A stretch of DNA of 64,000 nt from an uncultured Eubacteriales bacterium (GTDB lineage: Bacteria > Bacillota > Clostridia > Oscillospirales > CAG-272). The notes beneath the pieces were generated by a model. It had not been told where the DNA came from, ran no database searches, and worked only from the letters and a program-made list of their open reading frames with translations. Shown here piece by piece: positions 43,129 to 50,782 of this stretch; the first letter of the stretch is position 1, and each line of letters begins with the position of its first letter. The position numbers and the translations under genes are program-made. The stretch is from the NCBI GenBank assembly GCA_934525675.1, contig CAKSZH010000001.1, positions 248,001-312,000 of the forward strand, written 5' to 3'.

Positions 43129-43679
43129 GTATGTACGAAGAACTGACAAAGGCGGCGGAGGCGGCGACCCGTGAACTGCTTTCGGTGAGCGGGATCGGCG
43201 AAGGAGATATTCTCGTTGTCGGGTGTTCCTCCTCGGAGGTCACGGGCGGTGTGATCGGTCACGCGTCAAGTCTGGAAGCCGCGGAAGCGGTTTTTGCGGG
43301 GATTTATCCGGTATTGCGGGAGCAGGGAATCTACCTCGCCGCGCAGTGCTGCGAGCATCTCAACCGCGCGCTCATCATCGAGCGGGAATGTGCAAAGAAA
43401 TACGGCTACGAGCCGGTCTGCGTCAAGCCTCAGCCTAAGGCGGGCGGCAGCTTTGCCACGACCGCATGGAAAGCATTTGCCGACCCGGTTGCCGTGGAGC
43501 ATATCCGCGCTAAAGCGGGCATGGACATCGGCGGAACGTTGATCGGAATGCACCTCTGTGACGTGGCAGTCCCGGTCCGCCTCTCCGTCCGGAACATCGG
43601 TTCCGCGATTCTGCTCGCGGCAAGGACCCGCCCGAAATACATCGGCGGCGCACGGGCAGTTTATCCCGAAAATATCTGA
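43125..43679 (+). CDS. TIGR01440 family protein (UPF0340, YwlG-like)
   Basis: The 184 residues match the UPF0340/YwlG family. VVGCSSSEVTGGVIGHASS is at the N-terminus, QCCEHLNRALIIERECAKKY in the centre and GGSFATTAWKAFADPVAVEH in the C-terminal half. The function is unknown. Its start overlaps the nagB stop, so it is translated with NagB. A terminator follows directly. Confidence 0.85.
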   Translation: MSMYEELTKAAEAATRELLSVSGIGEGDILVVGCSSSEVTGGVIGHASSLEAAEAVFAGIYPVLREQGIYLAAQCCEHLNRALIIERECAKKYGYEPVCVKPQPKAGGSFATTAWKAFADPVAVEHIRAKAGMDIGGTLIGMHLCDVAVPVRLSVRNIGSAILLAARTRPKYIGGARAVYPENI

Positions 43680-43685
43680 AAAAAC

Positions 43686-43726
43686 GCCCGGCGGAACACC
43701 TCTTTCCGTCGGGCACGGATTTTTTG
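43686..43726 (+). terminator. Terminator after the TIGR01440 gene
   Basis: GCCCGGCGGAA, loop, TTCCGTCGGGC, then a T6 tract a few bases on. Confidence 0.75.
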
Positions 43727-43746
43727 TGCCTCTCAGGAGTATCGCT

Positions 43747-44472
43747 ATGAAAAAGACATATTTTGAGATTGGAAAGACCCCCGCCGTTCTGTACGGCGGG
43801 GAAGCCGACCGTGTTTTTCTTTATGTACACGGTCTGTGCGGCAACAAAGAGGAAGCAGAGCGGTTTGCGGAGATTGCCTGCCCGCTCGGCTGGCAGGTGC
43901 TCGGCATTGATCTGCCGGAACATGGCGGCAGACAGGACGGGGTACGTCTGGTCCCGTGGGAGGTGCTTCCGGAATTGCGGGAAGTGCTCGCTTTCCTTCG
44001 GACACATTATGAAACCATCGGCATCCGAGCAAACAGCATCGGGGCATATTTCTCTCTGCTCGCCTGCGGGGAAGAAACCGCCGCAGGCACGGCGTTGCCC
44101 CTCGGAAAATGTCTGCTTGTCTCGCCGCTGCTTGATATGGAAGGGATGATCGGACGGATGTGCCGGATTGCGGGTGTGACGGAAAAAGAACTGTGCGAAA
44201 GAGAAACCGTTGTGACTTCCTTCGGCGCAACGCTGTCGTACCGGTACCTCTGCTACGCGCGGAATCACCCGGTCCGTGCGGTTTGTCCCGCGACGGAGAT
44301 CCTGTATGCCGCGGGGGACGAACAGATCCCGAGGAAGGAGATCGACCGTTTTGTGCGGGAGAATTCATCCTCCTGCCGACTGACTGTTACGGAGCGGGGA
44401 GAGCATTGGTTCCACACGGATGAGGAGCTTGCCATACTCGAAAGATGGGAGACTGCTTGCATTTCCGGTTAA
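43747..44472 (+). CDS. Alpha/beta hydrolase
   Basis: The 241-residue alpha/beta-hydrolase-fold protein has the oxyanion region FLYVHGLCGNKEEAERFAE and GIDLPEHGGR. The nucleophile elbow is RANSIGAYFS, with Ala in place of the first Gly of GxSxG. A C-terminal His lies in ERGEHWFHTDEE. It is a cytoplasmic esterase, lipase or thioesterase of unknown substrate. ATG 43747 follows CAGGAGTATCGCT; the longer frame upstream runs through the preceding terminator. Confidence 0.8.
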   Translation: MKKTYFEIGKTPAVLYGGEADRVFLYVHGLCGNKEEAERFAEIACPLGWQVLGIDLPEHGGRQDGVRLVPWEVLPELREVLAFLRTHYETIGIRANSIGAYFSLLACGEETAAGTALPLGKCLLVSPLLDMEGMIGRMCRIAGVTEKELCERETVVTSFGATLSYRYLCYARNHPVRAVCPATEILYAAGDEQIPRKEIDRFVRENSSSCRLTVTERGEHWFHTDEELAILERWETACISG

Positions 44473-44632
44473 ATTGTGATTCCCGCTCAAAACCGGAACT
44501 CTCCTTCCCGGATGCTGTCGCCGCGGGTTTCCCTTGCGCATGAAGAGCCGGGCTGCGGCGGGGAATTGTTCAGACGAAAGCCTTTTCGGAGTTACCCGTT
44601 CAGCGGGGGGGGAGTTCCTGTATACCGCAAAA

Positions 44633-44672
44633 AAACGCCTGTACCCCATTTTCGGGATACAGGCGGTTTTAT
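44633..44672. terminator. Intrinsic terminator for glyA
   Basis: On the minus strand CGCCTGTA-t-CCC, loop, GGG-g-TACAGGCG is followed by seven Ts. It also lies downstream of the hydrolase on the plus strand. Confidence 0.88.
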
Positions 44673-44693
44673 CATACGTTTTTGTGTTCTGTG

Positions 44694-45947
44694 TCAGTTT
44701 TCCGGGTAAAGCGGGAAACGGCGGCAAAGCTCCGCGACCTCCGCACGCACGGTGTCGGCATTTGCCTCAAAGTCGGTGGCGACCAGCTTGAACCAGTGCG
44801 CGATCTGCTTCATTTCCGCTTCGCCGAAGCCGCGTGTGGTGACGGCGGGGGTACCGACCCGGACGCCGGAGGTGACAAACGGCTTTTCGGGGTCGTTCGG
44901 GATGGCGTTCTTGTTAACGGTGATGTGTACCTCGTCAAGCCGCTTTTCAAACTCTTTTCCCGTGATCTTCATGGGGCGGAGATCGACCAGCATAAGATGA
45001 TTGTCCGTGCCGCCGGTGACCAGATCAAAGCCTTCTTCCAAGAGGGCGTCGGCAAGCACCTTGGCGTTTTTTACGATCTTGTGCTGGTATTCTCTGAATT
45101 CCGGCGTCAGCGCCTCGCCGAAGCAGACCGCCTTCGCTGCGATGATGTGCATGAGCGGCCCGCCCTGAATACCGGGGAAGATTGCTTTGTTGATCGCCTT
45201 TGCGATCTCTTCGTTGTTGGTCAGGATCAGACCGCCGCGCGGACCGCGGAGAGTCTTGTGGGTCGTGGTCGTCACGACATCGGCATAGGGGACCGGGGAA
45301 GGATGATCGCCCGCGGCGACAAGTCCCGCGATGTGTGCCATATCCACCATAAAGAGTGCACCGTTTCTGTGGGCAATGTCGGAAAGCCGCTCGAAGTCAA
45401 TGATACGCGGGTACGCGGATGCGCCGGCGACCAGCAGCTTCGGCTTGACCTCCTTGACCTGTTCCTCGATTTTGTCATAGTTCAGTCGTTCGGTTTCGGG
45501 ATCGAGGCCGTAGGGAACAAAGTGATAGTATTTGCCGGAGAGGTTGACGGGGCTTCCATGGGTCAGATGCCCGCCGTCGGCAAGGCTCATGCCCATGACC
45601 GTATCACCGGGGGTGAGCAGGGCAAAGTATACGGCGGTGTTTGCCTGAGAACCGGAGTGAGGCTGTACGTTGGCAAACTTTGCGCCGAACAGCTTCTTTG
45701 CGCGCTCAATGGCGAGATCTTCTGCAACGTCCACGCACTGGCAACCGCCGTAGTAACGCTTCCCGGAGTATCCCTCGGCGTACTTGTTGGTCAGGATGCT
45801 GCCCTGTGCGATGAGTACCGGCTCGGATACGACGTTTTCGGAGGCAATCAGTTCAATGCCGTCCTGTTCTCTTTGAAGTTCCGCTTCGATTGCCGCTGCA
45901 ACCTCCGGGTCGGATGCAGCCAGGCGGCGGTAGAGTTCTTGAATCAT
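44694..45947 (-). CDS. glyA: Serine hydroxymethyltransferase
   Basis: The 417-residue PLP enzyme interconverts serine and glycine and supplies 5,10-methylene-THF. LIASENVVSEPVLIAQGS, KYAEGYSGKRYYGGCQ, the PLP lysine in VVTTTTHKTLRGPRGG and a C-terminal SGVRVGTPAVTTRG are intact. ATG 45947 follows AAAGGAGAATCCCC; the upstream open frame has no ribosome binding site. It is monocistronic. I see no glycine riboswitch in its short leader. Confidence 0.96.
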   Translation of the reverse strand: MIQELYRRLAASDPEVAAAIEAELQREQDGIELIASENVVSEPVLIAQGSILTNKYAEGYSGKRYYGGCQCVDVAEDLAIERAKKLFGAKFANVQPHSGSQANTAVYFALLTPGDTVMGMSLADGGHLTHGSPVNLSGKYYHFVPYGLDPETERLNYDKIEEQVKEVKPKLLVAGASAYPRIIDFERLSDIAHRNGALFMVDMAHIAGLVAAGDHPSPVPYADVVTTTTHKTLRGPRGGLILTNNEEIAKAINKAIFPGIQGGPLMHIIAAKAVCFGEALTPEFREYQHKIVKNAKVLADALLEEGFDLVTGGTDNHLMLVDLRPMKITGKEFEKRLDEVHITVNKNAIPNDPEKPFVTSGVRVGTPAVTTRGFGEAEMKQIAHWFKLVATDFEANADTVRAEVAELCRRFPLYPEN

Positions 45948-46063
45948 GGGGATTCTCCTTTCAGCGTTGGATATAATTTTATTATATCGGATTTCACCGG
46001 AAAAAGCAAGACATGATTCCGACAAAAAGGTGTGTCAGAGGGAAAGAAATTTTATGAATCTCA

Positions 46064-46093
46064 TTGACAACTTCTCAATAATTATGCTATAAT
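46064..46093 (+). promoter_or_regulatory. Predicted promoter of the MGS-like gene
   Basis: TTGACA, 18-base spacer, TATAAT with an extended TGC. Confidence 0.75.
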
Positions 46094-46151
46094 ATATCCC
46101 ATGTAAGAGAGTGTGGATATCCGCCGATGTATCTGCATAAGGAGGGAACCG

Positions 46152-46580
46152 ATGGAAATTGCTATCATCGCACATGATACCAAAAAAGAACTGATGACCC
46201 AGTTCTGTATTGCCTATTGCGGTATTTTAAGCAAGCACAAGCTGTGCGCGACCAGTATCACGGCGAAGTATATCAGCGAAGCCACGGGACTTGAGATCGA
46301 AAAGCTCCTGACCGGCGGACAGGGCGGGGAACAGCAGATTACTTCGCGTGTCAATTACAACGAGATCGACGTTCTGCTTTGCTTCCGGGATACGAGACCG
46401 GATGCACGGTACAATGAGGCGGAGTATGAGCTGCTGCGTGCCTGCGACCAGAACAACATTCCGGTTGCAACCAATATTGCCACGGCGGAGGTCATTGTGA
46501 CCGCTCTTGACCGCGGTGATCTGGACTGGCGTGAGATCGTCAATCCGAGATCGGAGTACAACCGCCGCAAGCACGTCTGA
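46152..46580 (+). CDS. Methylglyoxal synthase-like protein with altered active site
   Basis: The 142 residues have the MGS-like fold: MEIAIIAHDTKKELM at the start, GGQGGEQQ in the phosphate loop, NNIPVATNIATAEVIV near the end. Aligned by eye to E. coli MgsA, catalytic Asp71 (GGDQQ) is Glu. FFWDP becomes CFRDT, keeping Asp91. The HDPD segment with His98 and Asp101 becomes YNEA, so both are lost. It may therefore not make methylglyoxal from DHAP; a regulatory or phosphate-binding role is possible. ATG 46152 follows AAGGAGGGAACCG. It has its own promoter. Confidence 0.78.
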   Translation: MEIAIIAHDTKKELMTQFCIAYCGILSKHKLCATSITAKYISEATGLEIEKLLTGGQGGEQQITSRVNYNEIDVLLCFRDTRPDARYNEAEYELLRACDQNNIPVATNIATAEVIVTALDRGDLDWREIVNPRSEYNRRKHV

Positions 46581-46622
46581 CATAAGTCTGAGGGAAGTCG
46601 GAAAGAAATTTGAAGAAAAGGC

Positions 46623-46651
46623 TTGACAAAGGAGCGCGTGTGCGCTACAAT
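46623..46651 (+). promoter_or_regulatory. Predicted thrS promoter
   Basis: TTGACA, 17-base spacer, TACAAT, just upstream of the T-box leader. Confidence 0.82.
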
Positions 46652-46659
46652 GTGGGCAA

Positions 46660-46880
46660 GCGGAAGAAACATGGACGGAAAAGACTTGTTCTCTTCGTCA
46701 GAACCGGAGCAGAGAGGGGATTCACCGGCTGAAAGATCCCTGCGGGCGACGTGGAGGGTACCACTTTTGCGTGCTTCCGTCAATTACATAAAATGAAGTA
46801 AAAGCTCGGGTGGAACCGTGCGGAAAATCATTCGCACCCCGGACAGAAGTTGAAATCTGTCCGGGGTGCGTTTTTGTCGG
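46660..46880 (+). ncRNA. T-box riboswitch (threonine) upstream of thrS
   Basis: Uncharged tRNA(Thr) binding to this leader would favour antitermination of thrS. Stem I is closed by CGGAAG (from about 46661) and CTTCCG (about 46774). The apical part contains AGAGAGGGGATTC and GAAAGATCCC. The specifier is ACC (46760-46762), a Thr codon followed by A. The T-box itself is AAGCTCGGGTGGAACCGTG (about 46802-46820). The terminator stem is CGCACCCCGGACAGA / TCTGTCCGGGGTGCG with a T5 run (46833-46876). Confidence 0.9.
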
Positions 46881-46956
46881 TTCCGCTGATTCCGGAAAAT
46901 GCGGCACCCCGGAATAGAGCCGGTCCCCCGCGTTCGGAAAAAACGAAAATTATTTA

Positions 46957-46978
46957 GCCGCCCTAGGCGGCAGGGAGG
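46957..46978 (+). promoter_or_regulatory. Hairpin abutting the thrS Shine-Dalgarno
   Basis: GCCGCC-CTA-GGCGGC (46957-46971) is immediately followed by AGGGAGG. The stem does not include the ribosome binding site but would stack against it, so it could affect initiation. Confidence 0.4.
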
Positions 46979-46984
46979 TTTCTT

Positions 46985-48919
46985 ATGAAAATCAGTTTTG
47001 GAGAAGTCGTAAAAGAATTTGATGCACCGCTGTCGGTTTTTGACGCGGCAAAGGAAGCGGGACTTGTAACCCGCGCGCACATCGCGGCACACGTGAACGG
47101 AAAGCTCTGCGGCATGACCGATCTGCTCACGGAGGATGCGGATGTGGAGCTTCTGACCTTCGCCGACGAGGACGGCAAAAAGGTGTTCCGCCACACGACG
47201 GCACATATTCTTGCGCAGGCGGTCAAGCGCCTTTACCCGGAGGTCAAGCTGACCATCGGTCCCGCGATCGAGAACGGGTTCTATTATGATTTTGACAGCG
47301 ACGTGTCCTTCACGCCCGAAGTGCTCCGTAAACTGGAGGACGAGATGAAGAAGATTGTCAAGGAGAATCTGCTCATCGTCCGCGCCGAGCATTCCAAGGA
47401 GGAGGCACTCCGGATGTTCCGGGAGAAGGACGAGCCCTACAAGGTCCAGCTCATTGAGGAGATGCCGGATGATGCGGTCGTTTCTACCTACACGCAGGGT
47501 GAATTCGTCGAAATGTGCGCAGGCCCGCACCTCTTCTCGACCGGTGCGGTCAAGGCGTTCAAGCTGACCCAGTGCACCGGCGCGTACTGGAAGGGCGACC
47601 AGAAGAACAAGATGCTCCAGCGGATTTACGGTATTGCGTTCCCGTCCAAGGACGAGATGAATGCCTACCTTGAAAAGCTGGAGGACGCAAAGAAGCGCGA
47701 CCACAACAAGATCGGCAGGGAACTGGAGTACTTCACAACGGTCGATGTCATCGGTCAGGGTCTGCCTGTCATGCTGCCGAAGGGCGCACGCGTCATTCAG
47801 CTGCTTCAGCGCTGGGTGGAGGATTACGAACAGGCGCACGGCTATCTGCTCACCAAGACGCCGCTTATGGCAAAGAGAGAGCTGTATAAAATTTCCGGGC
47901 ACTGGGATCATTACCTCGACGGTATGTTCGTCATCGGCGACCCCAAGGACGAGACCAAGGAATGCTTTGCGCTCCGTCCGATGACCTGCCCGTTCCAGTA
48001 TCAGGTGTACCTCAACAAGAAGCGTTCCTACCGCGATCTGCCGATGCGTCTCGGCGAGACGTCCACCCTGTTCCGTAACGAGGATTCCGGCGAGATGCAC
48101 GGACTCATCCGTGTCCGCCAGTTCACCATTTCCGAGGGTCACCTGATCCTGCGTCCCGAACAGCTGGAAGAGGAATTCAAGGGATGCCTGGAGCTGATGC
48201 GTTACTTCCTCGGCACCGTCGGACTTCTTGAGGACTGCACCTTCCGCTTCTCGCAGTGGGATCCCGCGAACCCGAAGAACAAGTATGAGGGAACGCCGGA
48301 GCAGTGGAACGAGTCCCAATCGCTCATGGCAAAGATCCTCGACGATCTGAACGTCAAGTATACCATCGGTATTGACGAAGCGGCGTTCTACGGCCCCAAG
48401 CTCGACGTCCAGTACCGCAATGTCTACGGTAAGGAAGATACCCTCGTCACCATTCAGATTGACCTGCTTCTTGCCAAGCAGTTCGGCATGGAGTACACCG
48501 ATTCCGATGGCAAGACCAAGACGCCGTATATCATTCACCGTACCTCGCTCGGTTGCTTTGAGAGAACGCTTGCGTACATGCTGGAAAAGTACGCCGGCGC
48601 GCTTCCCACCTGGCTGGCTCCGACGCAGGTCAAGATCCTGCCGATCGGCGACGAGCAGATGGAATACGCAAAATCGGTGCGTGACCGCCTTGTAAACGCC
48701 GGTCTGCGTGTTGAGATCGACGACAGCAACAACACCATCGGCTACAAAATCCGCGGCGCACAGCTGGAAAAGGTGCCGTATATGATGGTCATCGGCGACA
48801 AGGAGGTCGAGAGCGGAACCGTTTCTGTCCGTTCCCGCAAGGACGGCGACCTCGGCGCGAAGGAGCTCGGCGCATTCCTTTCCGACATTCTTGCGGAAGT
48901 TGTCGAAAAGAGAAGATAA
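46985..48919 (+). CDS. thrS: Threonine-tRNA ligase
   Basis: The 644-residue class IIa synthetase is full length. It has a TGS domain (about 1-60), an editing domain with the zinc-type HTTAHILAQAVKR and later CAGPH, a catalytic core (RPMTCPFQYQVYLNKKRSYR and HRTSLGCFERTLAYMLEKY) and the C-terminal anticodon-binding domain (VKILPIGDEQMEYAKSV). GGGAGGTTTCTT precedes the ATG. Expression is under the T-box at 46660-46880. Confidence 0.96.
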   Translation: MKISFGEVVKEFDAPLSVFDAAKEAGLVTRAHIAAHVNGKLCGMTDLLTEDADVELLTFADEDGKKVFRHTTAHILAQAVKRLYPEVKLTIGPAIENGFYYDFDSDVSFTPEVLRKLEDEMKKIVKENLLIVRAEHSKEEALRMFREKDEPYKVQLIEEMPDDAVVSTYTQGEFVEMCAGPHLFSTGAVKAFKLTQCTGAYWKGDQKNKMLQRIYGIAFPSKDEMNAYLEKLEDAKKRDHNKIGRELEYFTTVDVIGQGLPVMLPKGARVIQLLQRWVEDYEQAHGYLLTKTPLMAKRELYKISGHWDHYLDGMFVIGDPKDETKECFALRPMTCPFQYQVYLNKKRSYRDLPMRLGETSTLFRNEDSGEMHGLIRVRQFTISEGHLILRPEQLEEEFKGCLELMRYFLGTVGLLEDCTFRFSQWDPANPKNKYEGTPEQWNESQSLMAKILDDLNVKYTIGIDEAAFYGPKLDVQYRNVYGKEDTLVTIQIDLLLAKQFGMEYTDSDGKTKTPYIIHRTSLGCFERTLAYMLEKYAGALPTWLAPTQVKILPIGDEQMEYAKSVRDRLVNAGLRVEIDDSNNTIGYKIRGAQLEKVPYMMVIGDKEVESGTVSVRSRKDGDLGAKELGAFLSDILAEVVEKRR

Positions 48920-48931
48920 TCAAAAAACTAT

Positions 48932-48968
48932 GCCGGGAGCGGCTCCCAGAGAACCGCCCCCGGTATTT
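48932..48968 (+). terminator. Weak terminator after thrS
   Basis: GCCGGGAGCGG / CCGCCCCCGG with one mismatch, then TATTTTG. Confidence 0.5.
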
Positions 48969-48995
48969 TGAGAAAAGGAGGTCTTTCTGAGATCA

Positions 48996-50015
48996 ATGAA
49001 AAAAGCGAAAGAGTTTGCAAAAGGACTGGAAGAGAAGTGGGACAAGAAGCCGAAGAAGCATTTCTTTGGGCGCATGATCGACCAGATCCGCACGGACAAA
49101 AAAGCGTTTATCGTTTACCTCATTCTCCGTGCCATTGTCATTGCGGTGATTGTCAGAAGCGCGATCCACGGGCAGTGGGAGAACGTGTTCACCGGAGCGC
49201 TCGCGCTGCTTCTCTTTATGCTTCCGCCGTTTGTGGAAAAGAATTTCAGGATTACGCTGCCGACGACGCTGGAAATTCTCGTGTTCTGCTTTGTTTTCTG
49301 CGCGGAGATTCTCGGTGAAATCGGTTGCTTCTATGTCAAGATTCCGATCTGGGATACCATGCTGCACACGACCAACGGCTTCATGTTTGCCGCGTTCGGC
49401 TTCAGCCTGGTCGATATTTTCAACCGCCGGAAGAGCAAGAAGCTGCGGTTTGAACTGTCTCCTCTGTATCAGGCAATCGTTGCGTTCTGTTTCTCCATGA
49501 CCATCGGCGTTTTGTGGGAATTCTTTGAGTTCAGCGCGGATATGTTTCTCCACACCGATATGCAGAAGGATTTCACTACGGCGATCGTGTCCTCGGTGTC
49601 GTTTGATACCACGAAATCCAACACGCCGATTGTCATCAAGGACATTGTTGATACCATCATCGTGACGAAGGACGGAACGAGGTATGCACTCTCGGATTTC
49701 GGACTTACGGGTTACCTTGACATCGGAATTATCGATACAATGAAGGACTTAATGGTCAATTTCGTAGGTGCTGTCGTGTTCAGCTTCATCGGCTATTTCT
49801 ACGTCAAGAAAAAGGGGCAGGGCAAGATTGCGCGTCAGTTTATTCCGGTTGCCACCGAGGATCCCGCCGACGCGGAAGCGGATGCTGCAACGGACGAGCG
49901 CGAGCGGGCGGAAGGTGCCGGGCAGGCTCAGAAAAGTGCTCCGGAAGCAGTTCCCGCAACATGCTCTGTCTATGACTGCGAGGAACCGGACCGGACGGAT
50001 TCCGATCACGTGTAA
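48996..50015 (+). CDS. Multi-pass membrane protein, DUF2238/YjdF-like
   Basis: The 339-residue protein has about five or six membrane segments between residues 40 and 280. WDTMLHTTNGFMFAAFGFSL, FSMTIGVLWEFFEFSADMF and DTMKDLMVNFVGAVVFSFIG resemble the paired D-x-x-x-H and D-x-x-x-D motifs of DUF2238 (YjdF) proteins. The function is unknown. The last 60 residues are a soluble acidic tail. The start is uncertain: AAGGAGG is 14 bases before ATG 48996, whereas an in-frame CTG at 48987 has ideal spacing. Confidence 0.7.
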   Translation: MKKAKEFAKGLEEKWDKKPKKHFFGRMIDQIRTDKKAFIVYLILRAIVIAVIVRSAIHGQWENVFTGALALLLFMLPPFVEKNFRITLPTTLEILVFCFVFCAEILGEIGCFYVKIPIWDTMLHTTNGFMFAAFGFSLVDIFNRRKSKKLRFELSPLYQAIVAFCFSMTIGVLWEFFEFSADMFLHTDMQKDFTTAIVSSVSFDTTKSNTPIVIKDIVDTIIVTKDGTRYALSDFGLTGYLDIGIIDTMKDLMVNFVGAVVFSFIGYFYVKKKGQGKIARQFIPVATEDPADAEADAATDERERAEGAGQAQKSAPEAVPATCSVYDCEEPDRTDSDHV

Positions 50016-50089
50016 CGAAGTTGGGACCGGCAAATCAGCAGGCATCAATTGCCTGACATCTGACACTGCGCATGATCGGAGGTGCGGAT

Positions 50090-50437
50090 TTGAACTTTTC
50101 ATATTATGTGCCGCTTTTTCTGATGCTTTTTCTGATTCTCATGAACAGGCGGAGGAGGCGTATTGCGGCGGTTTGCAAAATAATTGAACAAAGAAAACGG
50201 AAGGGGGTTGCTTTTGTGGAAGAGCTTGCAAAGAGATTTATCGGAAAGGATTGTCTTGTTTATACTATTTCGGATTCCTCTTCGACCGTTCAGGGGATTA
50301 TCCGCGAGGTGTCGGACGGCGGAATGCTGATTGAGGGAAAGAACGGCATGCAGTTGGTCAGTCTCGCATTTGTCACGAGAATCCGTGAGTATCCGACCGG
50401 TAAAAACGGCAAGAAAAAATCCATTGTTCTGGACTGA
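50090..50437 (+). CDS. Small membrane-anchored protein (YajC/DUF6897-like)
   Basis: The 115-residue protein has one N-terminal membrane helix (YYVPLFLMLFLILM) followed by RRRRR. A small beta-rich domain follows (FIGKDCLVYTISDSS, GGMLIEGKNGMQLVSLAFV, RIREYPTGKNGKKKSIV). It resembles a small family I recall as DUF6897; that name is tentative. I chose TTG 50090 because GGAGG lies seven bases upstream, whereas ATG 50072 has no ribosome binding site. A strong terminator follows. Confidence 0.65.
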   Translation: MNFSYYVPLFLMLFLILMNRRRRRIAAVCKIIEQRKRKGVAFVEELAKRFIGKDCLVYTISDSSSTVQGIIREVSDGGMLIEGKNGMQLVSLAFVTRIREYPTGKNGKKKSIVLD

Positions 50438-50443
50438 TGGATT

Positions 50444-50487
50444 CAAAAAACAACCGGGGATGCAGAACGCGTCCCCGGTTGTTTTAT
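50444..50487. terminator. Intrinsic terminator
   Basis: AACAACCGGGGA, loop, TCCCCGGTTGTT, TTAT. Confidence 0.85.
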
Positions 50488-50580
50488 AGCGGAAAGTCAT
50501 CCGCCGATGAAAGGTCCCCTCAAGCCGGATGGTTCGAGGAAACAACGCTTTTTTCAGGTGGTTTTCCGGTGCCTTCCGGG

Positions 50581-50781
50581 TCAGTCCCTGAACTTGTAAT
50601 ACAGGCGGCAATGACAGTATCCCTCAAAATCCGGGTCCTTCATCTGTTCCCGGAATTCCTTGCAGATACATTTGTTGTCCTCCGTGCGAGCAAGGCGGCA
50701 GGGGCAGTATCCGCCGGTGCGGGCAAGCCCCTCTCTCACGGATCTGACGATTTCCTTGTCCTCATTGAGCCGGATTCCCAT
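50581..50781 (-). CDS. Ferredoxin:thioredoxin reductase catalytic subunit-like protein
   Basis: At 66 residues this is the minimal form of the FTR catalytic chain family. The Cys triads YCPCRL, KCICKEF and YCHCRLYYK match the CPC/CxC/CHC pattern that binds a 4Fe-4S cluster next to a redox-active disulfide. Plant-type FTRc is longer and spaces the triads differently. It would reduce thioredoxin with ferredoxin electrons. ATG 50781 lies just past the flavodiiron stop (TGACATG), so the two genes are coupled. A thioredoxin gene lies on the other side of the flavodiiron gene. Confidence 0.78.
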   Translation of the reverse strand: MGIRLNEDKEIVRSVREGLARTGGYCPCRLARTEDNKCICKEFREQMKDPDFEGYCHCRLYYKFRD

Positions 50782-50782
50782 G

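Noticed and set aside
45948..46063. Glycine riboswitch upstream of glyA
   Set aside because: The leader is too short and shows none of the tandem aptamer pattern.
46784..48538. 584-codon antisense frame over thrS
   Set aside because: Shadow of thrS; no initiation signals and no domain.
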